Of a stretch of 64,000 nt of DNA, positions 1 to 26,284 are shown one piece after another. The notes beneath the pieces were generated by a model that was given only the letters and a program-made list of their open reading frames with translations, ran no database searches and had not been told where the DNA came from. Source of the stretch: Cloeon dipterum (taxonomy: Eukaryota > Arthropoda > Insecta > Ephemeroptera > Baetidae). The position numbers and the translations under genes were made by a program. The stretch is taken from NCBI RefSeq assembly GCF_949628265.1, contig NC_088789.1, forward strand, positions 23,181,883 to 23,245,882, written 5' to 3'. Position 1 is the stretch's first letter; each line of letters starts with the position of its first letter.

Positions 1-204
1 TCAAGGTGATACCTCAACGCAGTCACGAGTTACAATTTAGAATTCATTCACAGTATTCGTTTTTCGGGGATTTTTGAGATACCGAAAAAATATAGAACTT
101 CCGAGCTTCAAACTTCAAACTTGGAACTTCACCATCTATTAACTAGTACTCTAAGCAAAAAATATAATTGTCGACCTCCAATCTCGCGGAGAGCTGCTCT
201 GTAA

Positions 205-315
205 GAAAATTCAGCCAAAGCTCAGGTTTTATATTTTCAGTATAAAACCAAGTTGCAGTTATGGTGTATTTTTTATTACATCCTATGTCAAAAAATCTGC
301 TTTTTAAATTAGCAT
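205..315 (-). repeat. Duplicate of the lectin 3' flank
   Basis: This segment aligns in the same orientation with 1405-1515, which lies just beyond the minus-strand lectin stop codon at 1532. Both copies carry a TTTATT on plus, which is AATAAA on minus, in matching context. I infer that it is a remnant of another lectin copy's 3' end. The alignment is by eye and shows substitutions and small gaps. Confidence 0.55.
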
Positions 316-437
316 CACTCTTGAGTACTTCAACTCGCTATATATTTTTATTTTTTGCGTCATATTGAGACCTTTGGGTATTGGCAAAATATGTTTAACT
401 TCTAGGATTTCAATTTTGAGGTGGTTATTTTTTGTTT

Positions 438-588
438 GGCTCGCATTGTTGAGGCATTCTCGGGAGTATCAAAGCAATGGGAGATATTTGAGCTGGCTGC
501 TGATTGTCAGAGATGGCAAAAGCTGGTTAATTTAGAGTCTCGAAATGGTCAAATAGCTCATCTGGCTGGGAGCGGCACCGGCGCACTA
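438..588 (+). repeat. Interspersed repeat fragment, kin of the 27.6-28.0 kb element
   Basis: From GGCTCGCATTG to the GGCACCGGCGC region this stretch matches the reverse complement of about 27868-28031 over its whole length, with many substitutions. The other copy ends in a poly(A) tract, so the family is probably a non-LTR retroelement (LINE 3' end or SINE). This copy stays open in one frame for about 50 codons, containing SGVSKQWEIFEL and CQRWQKLV. I do not recognise that peptide. Confidence 0.6.
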
Positions 589-640
589 TGGACTACAACG
601 ATCCATTCCATCTTCACTGAACACTCCTTTTGAATTCCAG

Positions 641-703
641 AAAAATCGGAGTATATTTCTGGCACTGATTTGGGGTCCGAGGGAAAATTTTGTTGTGATA
701 TAT
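641..703 (+). pseudogene. Relic C-type lectin exon
   Basis: After a plausible acceptor (ttccag) the sequence reads SGTDLGSEGKF, nearly identical to the same segment of the two intact lectins (SGSDLGSEGTF and SGTDLGSEGKF, residues 188-198). The homology is lost right after it: the QPD, WND and last cysteine region is missing. No matching upstream exons are seen. It is best read as a remnant of a third lectin gene, in plus orientation. Confidence 0.55.
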
Positions 704-1390
704 GTGTGAGGAAATTAAATAATTGATATTTTTCGTGAGCACTCTACGGATAAGTGCGCGGGGAGAGCTGATTGTATTAGGAATGGACACAAAATTGAAA
801 GGCGACGAGCGACCAAGGCCGCGGTATCCGCCGATCGCGATCCGCCGCGCTTTTCTCCACAATTTCTTGCATTCGAGTAAGCAGCTACTGAGCCACTTCA
901 ATATATCTTTCATCCTTCCCAACCAAAATTATATTCTGATGACAAATTAATTTATTAACCACAGCATGAACTAGAAACAATTAAAAAAGTAACACACTAA
1001 TACAAGATGAGGTTATTTTAAATGTCTTGCAATCTGTGAGAAACTTTTTTATTAGCTTCCAACATTCAAGTCTTTATTCAGTCAGAGATAGGAAACTTTC
1101 AAAGATTTGAATGATACTTATGCAACCCGCGCTGAAAATCTGGTTTGCGGCACAGTATTTCTAATTCTACAAGGCGTACAAGATGTGTTGATTGCGAGGT
1201 TTCAACGTGATTCGATAGTTTAAAAGAAGAGAAAAAGGCGTTGAGTAAATCAGGATTCAGGTTTCTTCCTGTTGAAGCATTTTAAAATGCATTTCTATGC
1301 AGAGAGAATTACTTTAATCATTGCTGTTGATATTGTTTAATTCTCTGCTTGTATGTTTATTTCCTTTTTGAGGACTGAGCAAATCAAAAA

Positions 1391-1472
1391 TTTATTGGGT
1401 ACGGAACTTCAGCTCAAGCTCATATTTTAGAAAAAAAAATCAAGTTCTAGATAATATGGTGCATTTTTTATT
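1391..1472 (-). terminator. Poly(A) signals for the minus-strand lectin
   Basis: On minus, AATAAA occurs at 1467-1472 and again at 1391-1396, about 60 and 136 bases beyond the stop codon. Either could end the transcript. The upstream signal lies in the segment duplicated at 205-315. Confidence 0.45.
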
Positions 1473-1531
1473 GCATCCTGTGTCGAAACACCTGCATTTC
1501 AAATCAGCGTCCCTTCACAATTTTCCACCCC

Positions 1532-3852
1532 TCACAGCACATTTTCGTTGACCTCGCAGATAAAACGGAAATTTAGCTGACATTGATGATCATTCCAAGC
1601 AAGAGTAGCAGATGAAAATCTCCAGAATTGAAGGCAGTGTTCTTTGCCACCACGATTGTCCGGTTGTCCTTCGGCGAAGTAAGTAAATCCGCTAACATCC
1701 AAACCTGTCCCAGCCCAATAGAAAGTTCCTTCTGACCCCAAATCGCTGCCAGACAGCCAATAAAATTCTTTCGAGTTCTCATCATCTACAAATAAAAATC
1801 AAATTCACGGATAAATTTAGTGACGTTGAGAAACTTTACCAATGGCATCGAGAAGAGCGTTATTTTCGGCCTCTGTTTCGATACTAGCCAGCTCCATACC
1901 GTTTGATTTGCAAAACTTGCCTGCCAGATGCCAACTCATCTTTGAAACAAAAACGCGGAAACTCAAATTTAATATTTTAAACTTTAGAGCAATAATATTA
2001 CCTTCTCCTTGCTGATGTAATACTTCGATCCTGGAAATAGTGGCATTAACTTCCTTGCAACACGCCCAGAAACAGTTCTACCATCTGGAAACCACAGCCG
2101 TATAAAGCATATGTTTGGCAAGAATAATCTGACAAATTGAAAATGTAACGGAATATCAGAAAGTTCTGGTCTAAAAATTAGGGGGCAACTATAGCAAATT
2201 TTGAGGAAGCATCACTGCTTAAAAACAGTGTTGCATCCAAATCTTTTCCAGCCTCAAAACCCCCCTGAAGTGTACAATTTTCGCTACTTTCAAACGGAAA
2301 TTATTAAAATAAAATCGGATGGCTCAGCTCTGCGTGGTTAAATAAAAACAAGTTATTTTCTAAAATGATTGTTGGATATATAAACTTAAGCTGCTAGTAA
2401 GCCGTACTTTTTTTAGATAATTCTATATCATCGTTCGTAACAGTTGTTTCAAATAAGGTGTCGAGGGGCTACGTCCTATGATGATTACTAGTCGCTCCCT
2501 TCGTCTAGCGGTTGTCCGCTAACGTTCGGTCAACTAAAAAAGAGCCGCTCTCGCCTCTTAAATCTAAAATTTACGGCGTTAAAAAGAGAATAATTTCTTG
2601 ACTTGACAAATGATTTATTTAAATGAAGTAAAAATATTTAATATTTTTAAATAAATTGATATACCTTTTTAAAGAAATTTGCAATTTTCACTTTAATTTC
2701 ATATGTAGAGGTCTGAGCCACCCAATTTTTGTCGGCTGCTGGCTAAAACGGCTTCCTTAGCCGCCTAAATCTCGCGGCTGCGGCGGCTGGCCTAATATAA
2801 GCGGCTGCTGGCTCACGGCGCGGCTCAGAATTCTGAAATGGGGTGCAAAATCTGAAACGGGGTGCACAGCACCCCATTTCAGCATTCTGAAATGCACTGC
2901 ACCATGAAATAACAGACTTGCCCTGTAGCTTAATGTTAATTTTCTTGTGGCTTTGCAATTTGGTATGAATTTTCGTGCATAACATTGACCGACCTTCTCA
3001 TCTTTACAGAGCTATAATTCATGAAATTAAATTTTAGGTGCGCCTAAATGCTGTTGGGAAAGTAATATATAAAATATAGACATCAACGAAATGAGTAAAA
3101 GTGACTCACTTTTAGATATGGACGAGATTGTGCCATTCAAGATGCATTGTTGGTTCGCTAATTTCATCCTGTTAAAATTAAATGTTTATGTATCAGTGAT
3201 TTTTTAATTTGTAGTCATTTTTACCTGAAATCACACATTTGGTTGTTCATTTCTTCGCTATCGCGTATGGCCTTGATTTGAGTTTCGCAAAGGACTTGAT
3301 TTAGGCTGATCTGTGTTGTTACGCTCTTCACCTTTTCTTCCACGACCTCCACACTTTTGTTGCACATTCTTTCTCCCATTTTATTGAGCCTGCATATTTT
3401 CAGATATTTATCTAGATTTTTGAAAAAAGGATACTACATACTCTTGGTAGTCAACCGTGTGCTCGCTGTTCCCCTGAAAATAAAAAATTCAATCAACGAC
3501 CGAATAGAAAAAAATTGTTTGGATGGAAGGCAGCTGATGAAAAGACTAAAATTAGGCTTGTGGATTTTAATAAAAATTTCTGATGCATATTTTAAGGTTT
3601 GTAGGCGTATTAACACTCTAAGAGCTTTTCGTTTCTCGATTTCTGGCCAATGAGCGGTTGAGGTTATTTAGTATTTTTTAGAATTCTTGGATATCGTAAA
3701 TCCCACGACACATGACATTTATAAACGCCTTTATAGAAGCAAAAATATAATATAGAAAATACCTGACTACTTTGCTGCCGTCTTTTTGCTGCGAGGACGG
3801 AAATTTGGAAGTTTGATATCAAAGCCAACAAAATCAAAGGGTTCAACTTCAT
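1532..3852 (-). CDS. Secreted C-type lectin with stalk and QPD-type CRD
   Basis: Seven exons (5' to 3': 3763-3852, 3442-3473, 3225-3389, 3110-3168, 2002-2084, 1840-1939, 1532-1785) give 260 aa. Residues 1-22 form a signal peptide. Exon 3 encodes a cysteine-containing, charged helical stalk that is probably a coiled coil. The C-terminal CRD (about 135-256) has QPD at 217-219 and WND at 240-242, the calcium-site motifs. QPD is usually linked to galactose-type sugars in this family. Cysteines at 227, 245 and 253 fit the CRD disulfides. The start opens the signal peptide, and exons 1-3 are the same lengths (90, 32, 165) as in the divergent partner at 5056. Intron 4 (2085-3109) is expanded by a GC-rich repeat. 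The likely role is sugar recognition outside the cell, perhaps immune; that is inferred from the family only. Confidence 0.85.
2706..2890. repeat. GC-rich GGCTG repeat with hairpin
   Basis: This sits in intron 4 of the lectin. It is a run of CGGCTG/GGCTGGC units in otherwise AT-rich DNA, followed by an inverted repeat: arms 2826-2846 and 2869-2889 match at 20 of 21 positions around a 22-base loop. The repeat starts near AGAGGTCT. That motif and the GGCTG units recur in the acetyltransferase intron at 40288-40729. It may be a degenerate non-autonomous transposon. Confidence 0.5.
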
Positions 3853-3878
3853 AATGATTAAGTTGAGCAGTAGCTTTC

Positions 3879-3950
3879 AAGAACCAAAGCTTTTTGCGAA
3901 GTGACCCAAGCGCACTGGTTTGTCTAAATGAGTTAAATCACGTCAGTGAC
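3879..3950 (-). promoter_or_regulatory. Lectin proximal promoter block (minus gene)
   Basis: Read on minus, the block holds GTCACTGACGTGATT (3936-3950) and, nearer the gene, a CCAGTG..GGGTCA..GCAAAA..GCTTT..GTTCT stretch (3879-3918). Both recur in the same order and spacing upstream of the divergent lectin. TGACGTGA resembles a cAMP-response/bZIP half-site. It ends about 27 bases before the ATG, so it should include the transcription start. Confidence 0.55.
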
Positions 3951-4940
3951 CATGTACAAACACTGGAGCGTTATTTATCGATTTGACAAAAATATAATTT
4001 TAATATATTATCAACATGGCTGTTGTACTATGATACGAAAGCTGCCCCTTAATACCGTGACCCGCCAAACCACAGCATTGCAGAGACCTCAACCTCGGTG
4101 ACCGTTGACATCAAAAAGCTAGGCGTCAAGTACGACAAAAACCTCTAATTTTAAGCAAGTACTAAAAAGTACTGATAAAGGCACAATAAGGAAGTCATTC
4201 CGCTATTTTCCAAAATTTTATAGGAGAAATACCTTGAAGCGTTGTCAGATAAAAAATTTATTTTCAGTGCAAAAGAGCCTCTAGTATATGTACATGAATT
4301 ACGTAACAAAGGAGAACTAAAATCCACAGCTCTATTATGAATTCTGACGTGTTCCAACGCAGTGAAATACAACTTCGTGTGGGAAGTTTGTAACTGGTCA
4401 GGAAGCTGATATTTTAAAAGTCAATTATTCAGTTTTTCTTTTGACCTTTTCTAATTAAAACATACAGTTTTGTAAATTTTGTTGAATAAAAACTTATTTT
4501 TGGAGTTAAATTATTGGTATTATACAATAGTTGAATATCAACAAGTGTTTTCAAACGTCATAAGTGCCGACAAAAGATCACCATTAAAACACTAATTCGA
4601 TTGTTGGGATTGTTGCAAAAACCGCTCTAAAATGGAAATAACAATTCTAATTTTACTTTTTACCGGAATTCACTGGCAATCGCCGCTACCACAGAAAAAT
4701 TGCGTCATTTATTATTTTTTAGCATTTTTAGGAACGTATGGAGCTTTTCATTATTGAAATAATTAAATTCTGTGCAAATAACAAGCAATAATGAGTGAAA
4801 GTTCATTATTGGATACCCCGTATATCTAATAGTCATTGGATAAAAGCACCCTTTTTTAGAATGAATGATCATGTGTGCTATATCTAATTTGCGTTTTCGC
4901 AAACAAAATCAAAGGTCATGAATTGAGCTTATGCGTAAGG
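3951..4940. other. Intergenic between divergent lectins
   Basis: About 1 kb of AT-rich DNA separates the two promoter blocks. I see no gene, repeat or RNA in it. The small open frames here show no family resemblance. Confidence 0.6.
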
Positions 4941-5030
4941 TCACGTCACTGACGTGATTGTGGCACAGTATTTAATGAAGCAAAGAAATGCCAGTGAGCT
5001 CGGGTCATTTGCAAAAGGCTTTAGTTCTCG
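4941..5030 (+). promoter_or_regulatory. Lectin proximal promoter block (plus gene)
   Basis: It begins with a near-perfect palindrome, TCACGTCACTGACGTGA (4941-4957), made of two bZIP/CRE-like half-sites. The matching CCAGTG..GGGTCA..GCTTTAGTTCT block follows at 4991-5030, with an AT-rich TATTTAAT between them. The order matches the minus-strand lectin promoter, about 85-100 bases before each ATG for the bZIP-like part. Confidence 0.55.
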
Positions 5031-5055
5031 CTGGTATTAGAGCTCAAGCCTCCTG

Positions 5056-6701
5056 ATGGACCTAAAAGCCATCATATTGTTGGTTGTGGTCTCCAACAGC
5101 CCCAGTTATGTCCTAACAGCAATTCAACAACGTCCAGAAGATCAGGTAATTTTTTAGAAATCATTGCATTTATATCTAGACTTTAGTAGTTTCTATAAAG
5201 CTCTGCAAATTGCTTGTCTTATGAAATTCTGATTTAAAAATTGGAACCAAAAACTTCACTGATAAACATTAAATTTACGCTTTTATTTTCATCTCAAGCT
5301 GTCAATATTTTCGCTCTGGAAACTGGGAACTTTTTAGACCCCAATAATACAATCTTTTTTACCTCTCCATTAAATTTTTGGCTTTGGAAAGGCTCGACAA
5401 ACTTGGAGAACTCACAATAAAAATTCAAAAAAGACATGTCGTCATCTCAATTTTTGATCGTTATAATACAGTTTTTTTAATTAAAAATATTAATGTCATA
5501 CACTTTAAATTTCTGAAAACAGCTGCCAAACACACTGACTAAAAAATCGAAAAAATCATTCGTAAAAATAGCCTAAACTAAAATTTTCAAATTTAACAAA
5601 GATTTTCGTGCACACTCATCTGGTCTCCTATTTTTGCTTTTTTTAATTTAAATTGTGGCAATTTTCAGGTGATCATGCAGCAGTTGGTTGATAGCCGTGA
5701 GTAAGTAGATCCCCTCATTTTCAAATTTATTTCGCTAGATAATTCACAAAAACATCAGTCTTCTAGAAATGGAAGCGAGGATTTGCAACACAAGGGTAAA
5801 TGTTGTGGAAGAAAAATTGAGAGGCGTAACTGCACAGTTGAACCTAAGCAAATCGAGTTGCGAAACTCGAATCAATGCGTTAATCGAGAACGGAAAACTG
5901 CAAACCAAACTGTGTGATTTCAGGTAGTTAAATTTAAAAAAATAATGGAATAAAAAATCCAAGTCTTGTTTCTAGAGTCAACCTTGCGAGCCAAAACTGC
6001 ATCTATGATAACACAGGTGCCGTCATGAGGAGAACAAGTGAGATCAATTGTTAATTTTTGATTAAATAAAATTCTAGAACATTGAACAATCAGTTCTAAA
6101 TTTATGGTTTGCAGGGGAACAAAATATTTGTAATCTTCAATAAAATTCATTTTTCAGATGCTAGCAGTCGTGTTGCCGAGGGCGTTGCTGGAAAATTACT
6201 GTCGCCCTTCCCAAGCTCCGAGTATTTCTTCAGCACTGAGGAGGTATTTTAATATGATTTTAATTATGTCTGGAATTAAATGATTATTTTAAATTTCAGT
6301 TGAACTGGTATTCTGCTGCAAGGTTTTGCAAATCAAATGGCATGGAATTAGCTAGCATTGAAACAGAGGCCGAAAATAATGCGATTCTCCAAGTCATTGG
6401 TAACTTTTTGCGATAAGCTCACGTCGCATTCATAGCCTCATTTCTCGTTTTATTAACAGGAAAACTGGTTGGAGATTTTTGGCTCTCTGGCACAGATCTG
6501 GGATCAGAAGGGAAATTTTACTGGGCTGGAACTGGAATGGATGTTGAGGGTTTCACGAAATTCTTGCGTGGACAGCCAGATAATTATATCGGAGAGGAAC
6601 ACTGTCTCCAATTCCATAGACACCGGATCACGAACATTGGTTGGAATGATAATAAGTGTGACGTGCAATGCCGGTTTATCTGCGAGAAAACAAAAAATTA
6701 G
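5056..6701 (+). CDS. Secreted C-type lectin with stalk and QPD-type CRD
   Basis: Seven exons (5056-5145, 5669-5700, 5759-5923, 5976-6037, 6158-6243, 6300-6399, 6460-6701) encode 258 aa. A signal peptide (about 1-22) precedes a short linker, a cysteine-bearing helical stalk encoded by exon 3, and a C-type CRD (about 135-254). QPD lies at 217-219, WND at 240-242 and cysteines at 227, 245, 249 and 253. The extra C249 is absent from the partner (F249 there). Exon structure and residue numbering match the minus-strand lectin, so the two arose by inverted duplication. The start is fixed by the signal peptide and by exon 1 being 90 bases in both genes. The likely role is calcium-dependent galactose-type sugar binding outside the cell; the ligand is unknown. 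Confidence 0.87.
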
Positions 6702-7123
6702 CTTAAACCCATAACACCGAAAATTGTAGTGGCTTATCAGCATGTTAAAATTAAACTAAATTAAAATTTCTCCGCAGTGAATAAACACAAAAAACAAACC
6801 AGCAAAGTAATATCTAAATGGAATGACAAAAATTCTCATTCGTACGGTCAATAATGATCAATATTTAATAAAAAATTGTTTAAAAAGATTTAGCCATTAG
6901 AATTATTTCCTTGCTGATTGTTAAATAATGGAGGATAGTTGAGAATTTCAAGTTAAACATACATACTGTATTATCTCGCCAATACCATCTACAGGTCTCA
7001 ATAGAACGCCTCAAAGAAAATTATAGCGAGTTAAACGTACTCAAGAGAGGGCACTATCTCAATTGAAAAACAGATAACAGCCAGCCGGCGCGCTTTACGC
7101 CAGTCTTCTTCGGGCCAACAGCC
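6702..7123. other. Lectin 3' flank and esterase 1 upstream region
   Basis: This contains AATAAA at 6780-6785, 79 bases past the lectin stop and a good poly(A) signal for it. Then comes AT-rich sequence that becomes GC-richer just before the esterase ATG at 7124. I see no clear TATA box. Confidence 0.5.
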
Positions 7124-11256
<4,133 letters not shown>

Positions 11257-11396
11257 GTGCGAGATGCTTGTCAGTATTAAATCGAATTAAAAAAAACTTA
11301 TGTTTGAAAGTACTAATTATTTCGTGTTTATAACAATTTCACTTATTTAGAAATAAAATCACTGACTGCCGGGAAACACATTTAAATTATTTTTAA

Positions 11397-11831
11397 AGTG
11401 GAATGATACTGGGCAAAAATTGAAAATTATTTAAATTGTTGGATACCACAAACAATTGATCGATTAACAATTTGTTCAACAATTTGTAATAATAAAGAAT
11501 GAACCTTCCTACAATAAAAATTCAAATTTTGCCAATTTTCTCCAAAATTTACAGTGTTTGAACATATTTTCTTGGCATATTCCGATTCCTCTCGTCGAGA
11601 TCTGTCCAACGGTGTATGCCACTTATTGGGGAAACTCTTGGTTTTGAAATTAAATTGGATTTCAAGTAAGGAGACAGCCATTACCATTTGAAAAGCACGG
11701 TAACTTTCCAGCCAATTTTCTCGAAAAATTACAGTGCTTCCTAGGTCAATTTAGGCTTTAACTGAATCCTAAGGGACGAGTTTATGCATTGGCAACAAGT
11801 ATTTTCCAGGCTTTTCTAGTATCATTCCTCT
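11397..11831 (+). mobile_element. 435-base TTAA-flanked MITE, copy 1
   Basis: It is bounded by TTAA on both sides (11393-11396 and 11832-11835). The ends form a terminal inverted repeat, AGTGGAATGATACT at the left and AGAGGAATGATACT when the right end is reverse-complemented. The same element, also 435 bases, lies inverted at 63200-63634. There is no coding capacity. The TTAA target suits piggyBac-type transposases, but the terminal bases are not the usual CCC of that group. The remaining intergenic DNA (11257-12237) shows only the esterase 1 poly(A) signal and a GC-richer upstream stretch before esterase 2. Confidence 0.75.
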
Positions 11832-12237
11832 TTAAAAATATTTCTGCTACAACAGAATTTGCGTCGGATTTTTTTCTTAGTTTGTTTACAACAATTTTAA
11901 ATTAAATATTTCCCATCAAAATTTGAACAATTTTTCCAAAGCTCTTGATAATGAATTTAAAATCCCCAGATAAAGAGATAAAATCTGCTCCGTTCGCACG
12001 TTTCTTCCAAGTCAACCGCGCACGTATTAATATTAACTCGAGTCGTGAGATAACGTATGTGAGCTCGAGCTGGTAGCGTGTGATCTTCAATGATGGAATA
12101 GTTAGTTCCCCACTAAAACCGAAGAAACGTCATCAAAAGCGGTCGACCGCGAGGACGGCCGTCCGCACTTCAGACTCAAGTCGGCCGGCGGCAGCTCAGC
12201 GTGTGCGCGTGCGATCGCTCGCAAGGAAGCAAAGGCC

Positions 12238-17819
<5,582 letters not shown>

Positions 17820-20367
17820 TACATATTTAAATACATTATTATTAGTGATATAAAGTGCAGAATTTTTCGCTCTCTGCGCAAGTCAAAGAAATACTGTTCA
17901 TACTAGACATGTTAGCAACCCTAGGATTAGGTCCTAAGAGCATCTTGATTTGATTTCAGACAACATTTGGCGTAGTGCGTTTCCTGTTTAGGTCCTGTAT
18001 TTGTATTTTTAATGCAGAAACTATTTAATAAACTTTTACTGCAAGGCTGATTATTTCTGCCAATTAATTAACGCCTTTTACTATGACTAACCAATTAATT
18101 ATTAAAAAGCTCGTTTTTGATAAGCATCGACAGCTAAAATGATGACTGACCATTAGAGAAGGAGGTTGTGTAACGTGTAGCTTATATATATTATATTATG
18201 TTCCCGCCAATTAATGACGATTAATAATTTGTATGGTGCTGGTTTCACTCCTCGACAGATGGCAGTATATTACAGGTGAGGTAACTTCGCTAACCCTGCC
18301 ACCTGCCAAGTCGTATTATGTTCATAATTCAAATCCAGCAAGGAGATTAATGAGTGAAAAATTATACTAGAACCGGATTTTGAAATATTTACAACTTACT
18401 ATGCACGGTGCTGGTCCATTGCTTTCTCTATCAAACAGCATGGAATTCTGGAACATAGACGATTTTCCTTTCACAAATTACATAATATAACATATTACTA
18501 TTAAAGCCCAAAAAAATCGGAAAATTCGTTTTGCCGTTATAATATTTGATTCTTTTTAGTGGATCTCGAGCATAAAAAAATCATATTTTCACAAAATAAA
18601 TTAGAGCTGTAGAACGCTTGAACTCTCTAAATTAGAATTACTAAACGCAACTATTCTAAAATGAAATTTTCTGTCGGAAATTCTTAAAAATTCAGGGTAT
18701 TTATTACGCTCTTACATCGCGCGCACACACAAAATGAAAATTACAATCTGCAGCTGAAATTTAGTCTGATTTTGATCCAATATCTTTATGAAAACATAAT
18801 TAAATAGTTTTGAACATGGCCATCGTTTATCCATAGTTATTTAACATTTGAATATTGCAAAAGATTATTCTGTCAATTCTGTGTCCACATAATCATTATT
18901 TGGCTTTTCTGCGATTGCGAAAATTCTGCAAAACGTTCGTCGTTTTCATTATCTCTAAGTGAAAGCTTATATATTTTATAAGATTTACCCGGCATTATAT
19001 ATAAAGTTGCAAAGGCCATAATTTAAATTCAACGCTAATAACAACCAAAACCTTTTAATTCAAATGGAAAAGTAAATGTAAAAGTCGCATGAATGTCACG
19101 TAGGCTGCGATACAAAGGGGCTTGTGAATATATGCGATACGCGTCAAAATATAAATACGCTTAGAATATAAAGCTATAAAAATATTTCATAAGCCACTCA
19201 CTTTGGCACGCGCTCTTAGCTCAAAGCAGCGGTGGATTACAAAATACCAAACACAGTCCAAATTTGAGATTATTTCAAAATAAAATTCATACCATCGCTT
19301 TTTAAAATTCATTATTGATGATGATGGTATACATACTGTATTTTTTTATTACATTTATTTTTCAGAATATTAACTTAAAGGTTTGTGTGCTTTTCAGGTG
19401 ATGGTGACGTCTACATTATTAATATTTAACCTAGTTAATTTTCCGCGACTCGCTGGTATTTTTCGCAGGCACGTGGTCGCAATAAATGCGTTCTCCTGCT
19501 CTTCACTCCACTCAAACGGCATCTTTTTCAATAGCGTAAATGATTTTTTGTATGTGCCGCTGCCGCTGGCCGCTTGCTTTGGCTCTAACGTCGCGTCGGA
19601 CAATTGGAGTCAACAGAGCACGCCGAGTGCTGCGTACATATTTTATTCCCAGCATTTTCTCCGTCATCATAAGGAAATGTACCCTACGCGAAAAAATGGG
19701 CAAAGGAAACAAACTTTGATGAATAATTTTAGCAATTTGAACAATTTAAGCTCTATTTGGATCAAAAACGTTTGCTGAGGGCGACAATTTAAATTGTAAT
19801 TCATTCTTTAATTCTAATCTGAAAATCTTAGCAACTAAGCAACAACGGAGTTGTGAGGATTAACTGATGCGCAGAAAAAATGACACATTTGCAAGAGAAT
19901 AAAACTAAAAACACACGGAACTCCAACCAATTTACGTTATTTTCAAATAGGATGACAGTTTGTTCACGAGGTGTTAAATTGAAAAAATAAATATTAAAGT
20001 TTGAACAATATTGATTTACTAGTCCAGGAAATCGGAGGCCGTACAAACAAACTGCATCCTTGACTGTGGTAGCGAATACATTGAATGAAAAGAATCAGGA
20101 GAATCACGATAGATAAACAAATGTGCCAGGCGATGAATGGTGTTTGATGATTCCATCATCTATCTACCCATTCCAGACATTTAAAAGTTTGGCTCGGGGA
20201 TACTATAATGTAAATTTGGGCAATCATAGACATTTTTTCTCCCACTCTATCTGCCGCAGGAGCGAGAGCGAAAGTTAAAAATCGGCCTGTCCAGTAGTAA
20301 CGTAACACCATAACTTGTTGGATATTTGGAACAAAACTGTTACATTTCTGAACAGCTCTTGTCCGTC
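17820..20367. other. Intergenic between esterase copies 2 and 3
   Basis: About 2.5 kb without a recognisable gene. It holds the AATAAA at 18027-18032 and long AT-rich tracts. A 131-codon open frame on plus (19383-19778) and overlapping minus frames show no family signature I can defend. Confidence 0.55.
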
Positions 20368-26235
<5,868 letters not shown>

Positions 26236-26284
26236 ACATAAATTTCGTTTGCTCAATTAATTGTTATTTGACAAACACGTTAGT

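Larger units (their letters stand above)
1..1390. other. Intergenic left edge with repeat and lectin relics
   Basis: No intact gene was found here. It holds three separately listed pieces: a segment resembling the 3' end of the neighbouring lectin gene (205-315), a copy of an interspersed repeat (438-588) and one lectin-like exon relic (641-703). The GC-richer patch near 760-860 has open frames on both strands, but none resembles a family I know. Confidence 0.6.

Noticed and set aside
2485-2545. Possible tRNA-like stretch near CGTCTAGCGGTTGTCCGCTAA
   Set aside because: The small stem-loop does not extend to a cloverleaf, and no proper A and B boxes or acceptor stem are found.
19394-19603. 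Minus frame with FEWSEEQENAF, faintly like the RNase H junction of Ty3/gypsy polyproteins
   Set aside because: Only about 30 residues resemble that family, and no long terminal repeats or other domains are near. It is too little to call a fossil element.
19383-19778. 131-codon plus frame between esterase copies 2 and 3
   Set aside because: It lacks a recognisable domain, has a poor start context, overlaps open frames on the other strand and shows no splice partners. Probably chance.
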